Positions 28,210 through 37,580 of a DNA stretch of 64,000 nucleotides are shown piece by piece. The stretch lies in contig NZ_JHEG04000001.1 of NCBI RefSeq assembly GCF_000760695.4, positions 434,785 through 498,784 of the forward strand, read 5' to 3'. Source of the DNA: Tolypothrix bouteillei VB521301 (lineage in GTDB: Bacteria > Cyanobacteriota > Cyanobacteriia > Cyanobacteriales > Nostocaceae). Below the pieces are notes generated by a model. That model ran no database searches and had not been told where the DNA came from. It was given only the letters and a program-made list of their open reading frames with translations. A program made the translations under genes and the position numbers. Position 1 is the first letter of the stretch, and each line of letters opens with the position of its first letter.

Positions 28210-29055
28210 TTATTTTTTGCGCGTTTTGCTCTTTAATTTTAAATCACTTATTTGATACTTTTTAGATTCTAAAATATTTTGGATAGAAGGGTTAACCTCA
28301 GATAAAAAATCATAACCTGTCTGGTATTCAATAGCATCAATACTGGTTAAAAATTCAGTCCAAGCAGCATCGCGATTACCATTTGTGTTGGGAGTATCAA
28401 CAGCAATAATTCTTGTAGATTCATTAATCCTATTTACACTGTCATTAGGTGCGATCGCTATGATAATTTTAAAAATTCGATCGGGAATAGAAACTTTTCC
28501 TTGAGCAATAGTTCCTTTCTGACCGTAAACTCCTGCTATGATATACAACTGATTGCCTTGATTGGCTAGAGATCTCTCATAATCTTCCAAACGCGCCCAG
28601 TAACCCTGATTGTTATCGGGTGCTTGAGGAACAATATTTGTCATTAAAAAAGTAGCAGCATTATTTTCAGGATTATTGCTGCGATCGGCAGAAGGTACCA
28701 TATGTCCTTTATCAAAACCGCTTTTCGTGTAATCGTTAGGGGTGACACGATACCAGCCTTCCGGAAGGGTATCGTCAGGACGAAAATTATTAGACCTTGG
28801 TGCTTCACCCAGCCAAGATTGATTTAATTCCCAGCTGACCCAGTTGGGAATTCCTTTATCTCTATTGTATGAAAGAACATATTGAGGTTTTTCTATTAAA
28901 TAATTATTTGGGTCCGTTTGACTGGCATTACTTGGATTACCAAATGGTAAGCGAGGGTTAGTAGCAAGCGGTCTTGGAAAAAGAATCGTACATCCGACAA
29001 CCAGTGTCAGGAGAAGTGTGATTAGCAGAATGAGAAGTTTTTTGGAGGCGAACAT
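28210..29055 (-). CDS. nucA: NucA-type DNA/RNA non-specific endonuclease
   Basis: 281 residues. N-terminal signal or lipoprotein region (LLILLITLLLTLVVGCTILF, with VGC as a lipobox). The beta-beta-alpha-metal core is GFDKGHMVPSADRSNNPENN; the His in DKGH is the general base and the Asn in NNAATFLMTNI(V) binds Mg. NPSNASQTDPNNYLIEKPQY matches the family N-terminus. Known relatives are secreted or periplasmic sugar-non-specific nucleases. The convergent nuiA protects the cytoplasm. Confidence 0.93.
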   Translation of the reverse strand: MFASKKLLILLITLLLTLVVGCTILFPRPLATNPRLPFGNPSNASQTDPNNYLIEKPQYVLSYNRDKGIPNWVSWELNQSWLGEAPRSNNFRPDDTLPEGWYRVTPNDYTKSGFDKGHMVPSADRSNNPENNAATFLMTNIVPQAPDNNQGYWARLEDYERSLANQGNQLYIIAGVYGQKGTIAQGKVSIPDRIFKIIIAIAPNDSVNRINESTRIIAVDTPNTNGNRDAAWTEFLTSIDAIEYQTGYDFLSEVNPSIQNILESKKYQISDLKLKSKTRKK

Positions 29056-29732
29056 TATCTTCCAATACAGTGTATTGCAGGCGCAGTTTGCAGACAGTTT
29101 TTTAGATATTGGGGATTAACGCTTCTCAAGCACGGTTCTCATTAGAACATCAACCCTAAATATAAAAGCTGCATCGTACCCAAAACGAACCCTTGAGGGC
29201 GGGGAGTTAGTCAATGTTACCATTTTAGCTTAATCCAAAATTCATTTTATATCCGATCCTTTAAGTTAGATATTAGGATGAATTTTGGGATACAATTTGC
29301 TCCTCGCCGTTGTTGAAGAATTAACAACATCTGTCTCAAAAATAGTTTTGTATAAAATACAACACAACTTTTTGGGTAACACCACTAAAACACAAACAGA
29401 ATAAGCTATGTTAGCTTTTTATAAAAATAATTCTTTTCAATCTGTATGATAGATAAATTAGTTAAGGGTGAGGAGCATCCCTATTTGGAAAAAATACATT
29501 TGCGATTGAAATCGCTACTATACAACCTAAGTCCGCCTACGCGGACTTTTTATTAAGTCCACGTAGGTGGACTTTGTTTGTGTAGCCCCATATTTTTAAT
29601 ATGAGGGCAATTGGCATTCTTAGGGATGCTCCCTAAAGATGTAGCCAAAGAAGTAACCAAAAGCATCATTCTTTAATTCTGTAAATTTCTACTCTACCTG
29701 CTCTCTTCATTTTTCTCTCTAGAGTGATATCT
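29056..29732. other. Intergenic between nucA and the PEP-CTERM gene
   Basis: About 680 bases with no gene. 29100-29220 contains a TTGAGGGCGGGGAGTTAGTC stretch that loosely resembles the end of IS200/IS605-type elements, but no transposase is near. Dispersed repeat copy B is at 29499-29589. The remainder is AT-rich with no structure I can name. Confidence 0.5.
29499..29589. repeat. Dispersed multi-hairpin repeat, copy B
   Basis: Same order as copy A: hairpin GCGATTGAAATCGC, outer arms CTATACAA and TTGTGTAG, and two inner stem-loops (AGTCCGCCTACGCGGACT and AAGTCCACGTAGGTGGACTT). The stem sequences differ from copy A but pairing is kept, which argues for selection on structure. Confidence 0.75.
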
Positions 29733-30410
29733 ATGGTTAATTTAAGTCTTATACGTTCGACCTTAATTGCAAATGCAGTTAGTATAATTAGTCTGGCAAG
29801 TCTTCTACTAGTGCCATCCCAAGCTGCTGTTATAAATGGTAATTTTGATAATGATTTGAAGAATTGGGAAGCTAAAGGTAGCGTTAATCTTATCGATGGA
29901 CAAGCATTAATGTCAGCTTATGGAGATGATGTCACAGTAGTTGAAACATTCCTAGAACTAAGCGATGGAACATTGAATGCTGTAAACAGAACCTCTGCAG
30001 CCAATGGCTCTGCAATCAAACAAACAATTACAGTTAATGCTGGAGATATATTGAGCTTTAATTGGAAATTTCAAGGAGGAGATTATTTGCCATTTAATGA
30101 TTTTTCCTTCTATTCAATTAATTCAATAGCTTATAAGCTGGCTGATATCGCGCAAGTTGGTAGTTTTGAAGAAAGCTCATCCCAGACTTTCCATACCTTC
30201 CAAACAGCAGGTACTTACACCATTGGATTTGGGGTTTTGAATGCCTTAGATACTTCGGGTACCTCATTTCTGGCAATTGATAACGTCAAAGTATCATCTA
30301 CCACCACTGTTCCCGAACCCGCTTCTATAATTGGTATTTTAACAATAAGTGCTATAAGTGGAACTTCGGCTTTAAAGCGCAAACAGCTTGTAAAAGCTAG
30401 ACAAAATTGA
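29733..30410 (+). CDS. PEP-CTERM sorting-domain protein
   Basis: 225 residues from ATG 29733. Signal peptide SIISLASLLLVPSQA, a lectin-like beta-sandwich middle (NGNFDNDLKNWEAKG, later TFQTAGTYTIGFGVLNALDT, AIDNVKVSS) and a C-terminal sorting tag VPEPASIIGILTISAISGTS followed by ALKRKQ. The PEP motif, hydrophobic helix and basic end are the exosortase recognition signal, so the protein is processed at the membrane and exported to the surface or matrix. Function unknown. Confidence 0.9.
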   Translation: MVNLSLIRSTLIANAVSIISLASLLLVPSQAAVINGNFDNDLKNWEAKGSVNLIDGQALMSAYGDDVTVVETFLELSDGTLNAVNRTSAANGSAIKQTITVNAGDILSFNWKFQGGDYLPFNDFSFYSINSIAYKLADIAQVGSFEESSSQTFHTFQTAGTYTIGFGVLNALDTSGTSFLAIDNVKVSSTTTVPEPASIIGILTISAISGTSALKRKQLVKARQN

Positions 30411-30938
30411 GAAATAGGATTCTAATACAAATTTTCTATGAACATGCATACAATTAGACTGCCTTCGCAGTCTAATTGTATAGCCCCGCTCTTCTAAAGT
30501 GAGAGCAAGAATGTACAACTTAACATAGAATTTGTATGAAATTAGTTTCATGAATTAAGTGATGAGAGATTTTCATGTATGTAGTCGTTTACTTGGGTTT
30601 TGTGGCATGGTATTATAGAAATTTAGTGGAAAATTGCATTATTATTATGACAACTTCTACAGGGAAGTTTCTGGCGACACATAGACTGGTATTCTCACTC
30701 TTTGTCACTAGAAGCTAACAGTTCTAGAGCTTTTTATCTCTGGTTGCGAGAGAGTTCGGAAAAGACAAGATAAAATCTTTAACTTGAGCTTTCCCCCGAT
30801 TCTTGATTGAACAATTAGTAAAAAAATTATAAATATCTAAGGAATTTTATATATAAACCTGATATTCTGTTGAGAAAATTGTTAGATATTTCTCACCAAA
30901 TTTTAACAATTAGTATTTCCTGAAAGAATTTCTGGTTT
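30411..30938. other. Intergenic before the histidine kinase
   Basis: About 530 bases. Repeat copy D lies at 30447-30509; the rest is AT-rich and holds the promoter region of the kinase. No open frame of note. Confidence 0.5.
30447..30509. repeat. Dispersed repeat, reduced copy D
   Basis: A single long hairpin: CATACAATTAGACTGC pairs with GCAGTCTAATTGTATAG, followed by a second small hairpin (GCTCTTCTAAAGTGAGAGC). The GTATAGCCCC end is shared with copy B. Confidence 0.6.
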
Positions 30939-32243
30939 ATGATAAAAGCCATTGAAAAGAAAACTTTACAAAATCAAATGTGGCAACGCTCTCGACAAGC
31001 GATCGCACTTTTGTCTTCTTTAAACTATCGAACTGGGGAATTAAGCAGCTATCTACATAACGTTGCTTGTGGAGTCAGTGAGTTACTGAATGTAGATTGG
31101 TCAGTCGTAACATTTTGTCAAGAAGGATTTGAAAAGGTACTGGCTAGTAGCATTGATATCGGTGAGGGCGAACACCTTTATTCACTGCATGGTTCATTAA
31201 CAGGCACTGTTGTAAAAACTGGTTGCTCCCTAGTAGTGAAAGATGCAAAGGAACACCCAGAGTTTGGCGAAGCTCCAGAAGGTTATAACGCTTATTTAGG
31301 TATACCGTTGCGAACTGCTGAAGGCGAAGTCATTGGTACGATTTGCTCTTTCCATCAGCAACCGCGAGAGTTTAGCGAGGAAGAGATTCAGTTAGGCGAA
31401 CTGTTTGCTGAACGTGCTGCTACAGCAATCGATAATTATCATTTGTACAAACAACAATGCCAATTTAACCAGATTCTGGAGGCTGAAGTACAAAAACGTA
31501 CAGAAGAATTACGGACAGCACAAGCCAAGCTTGTAGAACAGGAACGCCTAGCAGCCATTGGTGAATTTGCGGCAATGATTGTTCATGAAATTCGTAACCC
31601 ATTGACTACAACGATCTTAGGATTGAAGTATTTCCAAAAAACCGTTTTAACTGAATCCGCCAAAGAGCGATTATCATTGTCGCTCAATGAAGCCAGTCGA
31701 TTAGACAATCTGCTGAGTGAAATTTTGCTTTATGCCAAACCCCAGGTGTTGCAACTGTGTGAATTGGATGTAGATCGATTCATGAGTGAGTTGCTCAATG
31801 ACATGAGCGAGATGCAAGAAGCCGTTGCACGAAAAATTGAATTGATCCCTGTATCAGTTCCAGTCAAGATTTTGGGAGACAAAGATAAACTCAAACAAGT
31901 TTTTATTAATATTGTCCGTAATGCCTGTGAAGCAGTTTCCCCAGGAGACGCCATTAAATGGGAAGTAGACATTTCCGATCCAGAGCAAGTTTGCATCAAT
32001 GTTTGCAATAAGGGTCAACCAATTCCCCCAGAAGTTTTGTCAAAACTAACTCAGCCATTCTTCTCTACAAAACCAAGTGGGACTGGTCTAGGGCTGGCTA
32101 TCACCAAACGCATAGTTAATGCTCATGGAGGAGAATTATTTATTCACTCTGATACAACAGGTACTACAGTCAGCGTGCAATTACCCAGAATTCATCTTTT
32201 GGACTTTGGACAAAAAAATCACAATCTATCCGTTTTTATTTAG
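30939..32243 (+). CDS. GAF-domain sensor histidine kinase
   Basis: 434 residues. A GAF domain spans about residues 25-165 (LLNVDWSVVTFCQEGF, NAYLGIPLRTAEGEVIGTIC). A coiled linker (LEAEVQKRTEELRTAQAKL) leads to the HisKA H-box AAMIVHEIRNPLTT with the phosphorylated His. The ATPase domain has the N-box FINIVRNACEAV, FSTKPSGTGLGLAIT (G boxes) and a closing TVSVQLP. No membrane segment, so a cytoplasmic sensor. No response regulator is adjacent; the partner is encoded elsewhere. Confidence 0.93.
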   Translation: MIKAIEKKTLQNQMWQRSRQAIALLSSLNYRTGELSSYLHNVACGVSELLNVDWSVVTFCQEGFEKVLASSIDIGEGEHLYSLHGSLTGTVVKTGCSLVVKDAKEHPEFGEAPEGYNAYLGIPLRTAEGEVIGTICSFHQQPREFSEEEIQLGELFAERAATAIDNYHLYKQQCQFNQILEAEVQKRTEELRTAQAKLVEQERLAAIGEFAAMIVHEIRNPLTTTILGLKYFQKTVLTESAKERLSLSLNEASRLDNLLSEILLYAKPQVLQLCELDVDRFMSELLNDMSEMQEAVARKIELIPVSVPVKILGDKDKLKQVFINIVRNACEAVSPGDAIKWEVDISDPEQVCINVCNKGQPIPPEVLSKLTQPFFSTKPSGTGLGLAITKRIVNAHGGELFIHSDTTGTTVSVQLPRIHLLDFGQKNHNLSVFI

Positions 32244-32402
32244 TATCAAATCAAACTAAACTTGAGAGCGTTAATGTAAAAAAATGTAGGGGATGATCGG
32301 CGATCGCACTCAAGAAACCCAGGTAAAAATTTTTTTATGTATGTTGTTGTCTATATGTTGTAAGCCGAGCAGCGAAGCTTATCGCCCTGATTCGTGTAAC
32401 AA

Positions 32403-33020
32403 TTAATCCCACCTGCGTAACTTTTGGTGTACGGTAGCTAAGTGCCACATATAATCGTCAATTTTATAACTAACTGCTTGAGTCATATATTGCCGTGCTT
32501 GTTCTAGTTGACTCTCTACTTCAAAATACAAACTAAGATAAAGATAACTATAAAACGATTGACGCCGATCGTTAGAAGCGCCAACAGCCAGGACATCATC
32601 AACAGAGCAGTGACCGGCATAAAAATCGTAAACTCGCCGCATGACAAACCGGGAATCGTTTCTGACTTCTAACAAAGACTGTCGTGCTTGTGTGGGACCG
32701 TGAAGGCGAGCAATGCAAAGGTAGCGCCAAACGGTTTCTTCCACATCGTGAGAGTTAATAGTTAAGTCTATCTCAAATTGTTTTGCCCCCTCAGCAAATC
32801 GTTCGGCGTAGTAGTACGACAATCCTCTTTGCCACAAGTAGGGTGTTAAGCGTGGGTCTAGTTTTTCAGCTGTATCAAAGTCAGCGATGGATTCATGAAT
32901 GTTACCTAACTTGAAATGAACCATTCCCCGATATATGTAGGCTTTGGGGTCATGAGGATGACTGGAGATAACATTATTCCAACGAATTAGCTCTTGTTCT
33001 AGAAGATTGCTCGAATTCAT
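32403..33020 (-). CDS. Tetratricopeptide-repeat protein
   Basis: 205 residues from ATG 33020. TPR units at about residues 25-95: PKAYIYRGMVHFKLGNIHES, IADFDTAEKLDPRL, LWQRGLSYYYAERFAEGAKQ. A further repeat-like stretch is SFYSYLYLSLYFEVESQLEQ then ARQYMTQAVSYK. It is the last gene of a probable operon after the ATP-grasp gene (gap about 50 nt). Likely a protein-interaction adaptor. Confidence 0.85.
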   Translation of the reverse strand: MNSSNLLEQELIRWNNVISSHPHDPKAYIYRGMVHFKLGNIHESIADFDTAEKLDPRLTPYLWQRGLSYYYAERFAEGAKQFEIDLTINSHDVEETVWRYLCIARLHGPTQARQSLLEVRNDSRFVMRRVYDFYAGHCSVDDVLAVGASNDRRQSFYSYLYLSLYFEVESQLEQARQYMTQAVSYKIDDYMWHLATVHQKLRRWD

Positions 33021-33068
33021 TATCAATATTTTTATAAATAGTACTGCCTGAAAAATGGCAAAGTCAGG

Positions 33069-34232
33069 CTATTTACATAGAAAACTGTCAAAGTCAAGAT
33101 GAAGATAAGAAAGAACATCTTCAAGTCTTTCTGCAACAATATGCGCCACTCCAAAAAATGGAGTTATTGCAGGATTGCTTGGTATATAATTGAGCAACTT
33201 ATTTCCAAAAGTTTTGCGAAAAGACTCTTCATCTATCGAATATTTTCCAGTCTCATAATGCGGTGGCAAACTGCCAAGAACAAAGGCATAAATATTGGAA
33301 GAATCTTCTTCAGCTAGCAAAGAATCCCAATCCGGGCTTCGATCTGTGAAGAAAAGTTCGTAAGGATTGAAATTAAAAGTATACTCTGTCAAATCTGGGA
33401 GAGCAACTTGCCCAAAACGCAGTGGGTTTAACTCAATGGGAAAAAGACTGCCGTCACTGTACCTTCTAAACTCAAAATGGAATGGGAAGCGATGCAAATC
33501 GAGCTTGGTTCCGATCTTATCCATAAGGCGAGTAAGAGGTTCTAGTGTCTGAGCTACAACTTGCCTTGATGTATAGTAGAGAGTATCACTCACATCTGAT
33601 TCCGAGGCGAAAGGATGGTGATACACCCCAGTTATGACTGTTCTGCCGTTTGCATCCCAGAAGCCATCGCAAGCAAATTCCTCGCCTTCTACGAACTCTT
33701 CCACCAGAAAACGCGAACTGCTTAGCATAGCGGAATTCATAGACTTTGTAGCCCTGTCGATATCCTGAAGAACCGAATCTACTGTGCGAGCCCACTCTTG
33801 TTGTCCTCGCACTGTGCGAATACCTATGGAGGCGGTTCCTAAAGAAGGTTTGAGTACCACTGCTTTAATTTCCTGTGGTAGCTGAAAGTCTTGCAGAGTT
33901 TCTCTTGTTAACTCTACGTAGAATAAATCGGGATGTGATTCTTTGAGGAGTTCTCGGAAAGCCGCTTTGTCTTTAAAGACATTCACTTGAGACAACTGTG
34001 TGTGTGAAAGATTTTGGAGAATGAAACAGAGGCTTGCTTCCCAGTTCATTATGACCGCAGTGTCTCTGTTTGCTACCAAAGACTTTGCTTCTGTATCTTC
34101 AAGTGTAGGAATTGTCTCTGGTAGAGGCGGTGTTGGTGGTTGGACATACACGGGAATTGCATATTTTTGCACGGCGCGTAGCAATGAGGGAGAAAGAACG
34201 GGTCCGGAGATCAAACAGCAATTTAAGCTCAT
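33069..34232 (-). CDS. ATP-grasp domain protein
   Basis: 387 residues. ATP-grasp elements: VFKDKAAFRELLKE, KAVVLKPSLGTASIGIRTV (glycine-rich loop with the ATP lysine), FLVEEFVEGEEFACDG, FPFHFEFRRYSDGSLFPIEL and the metal-binding FPIELNPLRFGQ. It should ligate a carboxylate to an amine or thiol; the substrate is unknown. Its ATG overlaps the stop of the upstream helicase (ATGA), showing tight translational coupling. The TPR gene follows. The combination of SF2 helicase and ATP-grasp ligase is not one I can assign to a named system. Confidence 0.85.
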   Translation of the reverse strand: MSLNCCLISGPVLSPSLLRAVQKYAIPVYVQPPTPPLPETIPTLEDTEAKSLVANRDTAVIMNWEASLCFILQNLSHTQLSQVNVFKDKAAFRELLKESHPDLFYVELTRETLQDFQLPQEIKAVVLKPSLGTASIGIRTVRGQQEWARTVDSVLQDIDRATKSMNSAMLSSSRFLVEEFVEGEEFACDGFWDANGRTVITGVYHHPFASESDVSDTLYYTSRQVVAQTLEPLTRLMDKIGTKLDLHRFPFHFEFRRYSDGSLFPIELNPLRFGQVALPDLTEYTFNFNPYELFFTDRSPDWDSLLAEEDSSNIYAFVLGSLPPHYETGKYSIDEESFRKTFGNKLLNYIPSNPAITPFFGVAHIVAERLEDVLSYLHLDFDSFLCK

Positions 34233-35743
34233 ATATCCAATAAACCGTAGCGCTTTTGTAAATTGAGCAACTTCATTCTGGCTTCACCTGCATTATCGGC
34301 TAGATCGGCAAATTCAACAAATCTCAGTAATTCCTTCCGCAGTAAATTTCGCTCAACTTCTAAAGTATTCCTATCGAGATCTGGTGGTAAAACGATCGTG
34401 TCAAATATGGTTGCGCGTTCTTTACCGGGATGGGGGCGTAAAACGCGTCCGCGTCTTTGGATAAACTGGCGGGGATTAGCCGAACTTGCCAAAATCACAG
34501 CAGTTTGAATCGCGGGAATATCAACTCCTTCATCCAAACAGCGAATGGCGACTAAACCTTGTAATTCACCACTTTCAAATTGACGGCGCAAAGCTTCTCT
34601 TTCTGCTAATGGTGTTTGGGCAGTATAAGTACTTATTCTGTAACCCAACTCCGTACCCAGTATTTTGGCGACGGCTTTCACTTGATGTAAATCGGAACGT
34701 TGAGTGACGTCTTGGGAACCATCGCTGCAATAAAAGAGGGTATGGGTGGTGTCCCGGCGATGTTGCATGAGTTCGCGCAAAGCGTGTAACTTATTTTCAG
34801 CAGCACCGACTAACCTCGCTCTTTGCATTAACAAGGGTTTTAAGTCTTCGTTGTCTTCAAAATTTCCTAGAGCAACACTTTCCCGTTCTCGATACAGGAG
34901 CGCTCGTCCAATTTTTTGTGTGAGTTTTGCATATGCACGGCTTTCTGTTTCAGTTAATTCTACAAGTACGGGATAATAGAGATAGTGAACAAGCGCACGT
35001 TGGGCGATCGCATCTCGTAAGGTAAACTCTGGTTGCAGAACAGCTCCAAAATACCCCAAGATAGATTGGGTTCCATCTTCATCAAAATATCTCTCTGGTG
35101 TAGCAGACAAAGCCAGTCGCAACCCGAGGCGTCGGGGTAAACTTTCTTCTAATCTGGGTGCTCCGAGATTGTGTGCTTCATCTCCTACAATCAAAGTTCT
35201 TTCGGGAAAGTACTTGAGTTGAGATTGAAAGCCATCGCCAATGAGAGTAGAGTTGCTGGTAATAATTGTGAGAAATGGTTGAGAACCAGAACGGACGTTA
35301 TAGAGTTGTGTGGAGAGTTGGCTTTGCCAATTGCGTATACTCTCGAAGGCGAGAATGGGTTGCAAATTAAATTTTTCACATTCTCGCGCCCATTGAGTGA
35401 CAAGATGGCGGTACGGGCAAATAACTAACACGGCTTGCAAGTTAATTTGCTTGTAGAGTTCGCAAACAATGGCAAGTGCAGTGATTGTCTTTCCACTACC
35501 AGTTGCCATTTTCAAGGTTCCCCTACCATTGTTAGCAAACCAATTGTCAATCGCTTGTCGCTGATATCCCCGCAATTCGATGGATACCGGCATTTTAGGA
35601 CATCCCGGTAATGATGGTTGCTGTGTTTGATATTTGCTTTTGTTTTCACCTACAAATGGTGGTTTGAGGAGATATGTTGCTAAATGAGTCTCCTCTACCG
35701 TGTTGGAAGTTGGCAGTTGGACGCGCTTGTTTAACAAGTACAT
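34229..35743 (-). CDS. SF2 DEAD/DEAH-type helicase
   Basis: 504 residues. Q-like region RGYQRQAIDNW, Walker A KMATGSGKTITALAI, VICPYRHLVTQW (motif Ia), Walker B DEAH in LIVGDEAHNLGAP, motif III LALSATPERYF, motif V VAIRCLDEGVDIPA and motif VI FIQRRGRVLRPHPG. This is the type III restriction/UvrB-like helicase group. The start at 35743 may be too far upstream: ATG 35593 (MPVSIELRGY) is closer to the domain. Overlap with the ATP-grasp gene indicates a two- or three-gene operon. Confidence 0.9.
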   Translation of the reverse strand: MYLLNKRVQLPTSNTVEETHLATYLLKPPFVGENKSKYQTQQPSLPGCPKMPVSIELRGYQRQAIDNWFANNGRGTLKMATGSGKTITALAIVCELYKQINLQAVLVICPYRHLVTQWARECEKFNLQPILAFESIRNWQSQLSTQLYNVRSGSQPFLTIITSNSTLIGDGFQSQLKYFPERTLIVGDEAHNLGAPRLEESLPRRLGLRLALSATPERYFDEDGTQSILGYFGAVLQPEFTLRDAIAQRALVHYLYYPVLVELTETESRAYAKLTQKIGRALLYRERESVALGNFEDNEDLKPLLMQRARLVGAAENKLHALRELMQHRRDTTHTLFYCSDGSQDVTQRSDLHQVKAVAKILGTELGYRISTYTAQTPLAEREALRRQFESGELQGLVAIRCLDEGVDIPAIQTAVILASSANPRQFIQRRGRVLRPHPGKERATIFDTIVLPPDLDRNTLEVERNLLRKELLRFVEFADLADNAGEARMKLLNLQKRYGLLDI

Positions 35744-35787
35744 ATGCTATTGGTAAGTCGTGAGTGGAAAAAATGTTCAAGTATAAA

Positions 35788-35837
35788 GTATGAAGGATGA
35801 AAAATTCAGTTCATCCTTCATCCTTCATCCTTCATAC
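35788..35837. terminator. Repeat-built hairpin after lexA
   Basis: GTATGAAGGATGAA (35788-35801) pairs with TTCATCCTTCATAC (35824-35837); the loop contains extra CATCCTT heptamers. It lies 10 nt past the lexA stop and has T-rich sequence on the plus side. Likely bidirectional terminator between lexA and the helicase operon. Confidence 0.55.
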
Positions 35838-35846
35838 TTTTCTTTG

Positions 35847-36452
35847 TTAGTTGTAATTGCGCCAGATGGCGACTAGGGAACCTTGCACTTGTACTTGAAA
35901 AGCGTTGACCTCTATGGGATCGTATTTGGGATTTGCGGCTTTAAGGGTGACGCGATCGCCTTCACGATAGAATCGTTTTAAAGTTGCACCATATCCATCA
36001 ACTCTGGCGGCAACAATCGTGCCATTTTTGAGGTGATCTGGTTCTGGTACGGGACGCAAAAACACCAAATCTCCATCAACGATAGAGTCCTCGATCATAC
36101 TGTCACCTGTTACCCGCAAAGCATAAGTTTTCGCAGGTAACGTCATACTGGTGAGGTCTATATACTCTTCCGCTTCTGTGACTGGTTCTATCAAACCCCC
36201 TGCGGCAATTTCACCCAAAATGGGAACACCTAGCTTTAACGGTCGCAAAATTCTAATAGTTCGCGCCTTACCTTCATTCCATTCAATGTACCCTTTGGTA
36301 CGTAAATGTTCTAAGCGACTTTGAATGGGTGCAGGGGATTTTAAATTCATAGCCTGCATCATTTGTCGGATAGAAGGTGAATGCTGGTGCAATCGTATAT
36401 ATTCTGCCAGCCATTCGTAAAGTTCTCTTTGAGCTTCTGTGAGACGTTCCAT
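35847..36452 (-). CDS. lexA: LexA-type transcriptional repressor
   Basis: 201 residues from ATG 36452 (MERLTEAQRELYEWLAEYI). The N-terminal winged HTH (SPSIRQMMQAMNLKSPAPIQ) is followed by the cleavage site AAGG in GEIAAGGLIEP (Ala-Gly), and the S24 peptidase dyad: Ser in VTGDSMIEDSI and Lys in GYGATLKRFY. All autoproteolysis residues are present, so SOS-type self-cleavage is possible, although in some cyanobacteria LexA controls other processes. A LexA box lies upstream, indicating autoregulation. Confidence 0.95.
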   Translation of the reverse strand: MERLTEAQRELYEWLAEYIRLHQHSPSIRQMMQAMNLKSPAPIQSRLEHLRTKGYIEWNEGKARTIRILRPLKLGVPILGEIAAGGLIEPVTEAEEYIDLTSMTLPAKTYALRVTGDSMIEDSIVDGDLVFLRPVPEPDHLKNGTIVAARVDGYGATLKRFYREGDRVTLKAANPKYDPIEVNAFQVQVQGSLVAIWRNYN

Positions 36453-36476
36453 AATTTTGAAAACAGGAAAATACAA

Positions 36477-36498
36477 ATGTTCCTAGAACATTAGTACT
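36477..36498 (-). promoter_or_regulatory. LexA box in front of lexA
   Basis: On the minus strand 36498-36485 reads AGTACTAATGTTCT, an exact match to the cyanobacterial LexA consensus (RGTAC-N3-DGTWCB). It is 33 bp upstream of the lexA ATG. It overlaps a 15-bp palindrome ATGTTCCTAGAACAT (36477-36491), possibly a second site. The match is seen; binding is inferred. Confidence 0.8.
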
Positions 36499-36653
36499 AC
36501 AAAAAACATCTTTATGCACTATTTATTTAGAATATTTTGGATTTTTTATTAAAAAATTTTGGAATTGGGTGAGAAAAGAGGAGTGAAGAGAGAGGGATAA
36601 ATACTCACAATTTCAATTTTACAACCTCTCACTCAGAAACTCCTACTTCTTTT

Positions 36654-37580
36654 TTATATTTCTTCTGCTCCTAAAAGACTTGCAAGCAAAGCTTTTTGGA
36701 TGTGCATTCGATTTTCTGCCTGGTTCCAAATTTGCGACTGAGAACCTTCCATGACTTCGTCAGTGATTTCTTCACCGCGATGTGCTGGTAAACAGTGTAA
36801 AACAATTGCATTGGGATCGGCAAGACTTAACAGGCGATCGTTAACTTGGTAAGGTTGAAAAACTGGCAATCGGTCATTTGCTTCTTCTTCTTGTCCCATA
36901 CTTGCCCAAACATCGGTGTAAATAACATGAGCACCTTTTGTTCCTGCTTCGGGGTCGTGAGTTAGCAATACCTCAGTTTTTCCACCAGCAATTGAGCGTG
37001 CTGTTTCTAGAATTGCTGCATTTGGTTCAAATCCATTGGGTGTGGCGACTCTTACATTCATTCCCACCAAAGCACAGCCCAGTAACAAAGAATTTGCCAC
37101 ATTATTCCCATCTCCAACATAAGTTAAGGTTAAACCCGTGCAGGAGCCAAAGCATTCTTGGACTGTCATCAAATCAGCCAATACCTGACAGGGATGTTCC
37201 AAATCAGTGAGGGCATTAATGACGGGAATTTGAGCGTAATTAGCAAAAATTTCTAATTCCTGCTGTGCAAAGGTACGAATTGCCAAAATATCTAGATATC
37301 TATCTAAAACTCGTGCCGTATCTTGCACGGGTTCTCCACGACTGACTTGTGTAACATTGGGATTTAAATCGATGACTTGTCCGCCAAGTTGATACATCGC
37401 AACAGTAAAACTGACTCTCGTTCGAGTAGATGCTTTGGAGAACAGCAAACCCAATACTTTATTGCATCGCAATCTCAACTGTTGCGACTTTAGCTGGCTT
37501 GCCATCTGCAAAAGTTCTTGAACTTCCGTGGGACTGAAGTCTGCCAAACTTAATAAATCTCGTCCTTTCAACCCTGCCAT
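36654..37580 (-). CDS. argF: Ornithine carbamoyltransferase
   Basis: 308 residues from ATG 37580 (MAGLKGRDLLSLADF); a TTG at 37604 is an unlikely longer start. Motifs: carbamoyl-phosphate site FSKASTRTRVSF, ALTDLEHPCQVLADL, and ornithine site VLHCLPAHRGEEI. It makes citrulline from ornithine in arginine synthesis. It stands alone, upstream of the tRNA-Thr island on the opposite strand. Confidence 0.96.
   Translation of the reverse strand: MAGLKGRDLLSLADFSPTEVQELLQMASQLKSQQLRLRCNKVLGLLFSKASTRTRVSFTVAMYQLGGQVIDLNPNVTQVSRGEPVQDTARVLDRYLDILAIRTFAQQELEIFANYAQIPVINALTDLEHPCQVLADLMTVQECFGSCTGLTLTYVGDGNNVANSLLLGCALVGMNVRVATPNGFEPNAAILETARSIAGGKTEVLLTHDPEAGTKGAHVIYTDVWASMGQEEEANDRLPVFQPYQVNDRLLSLADPNAIVLHCLPAHRGEEITDEVMEGSQSQIWNQAENRMHIQKALLASLLGAEEI

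Noticed and set aside
29100..29220. End of an IS200/IS605-type element
   Set aside because: Only a GGGCGGGGAGTTAGTC-like word is present; no transposase, no guide hairpin I can confirm, no second end.
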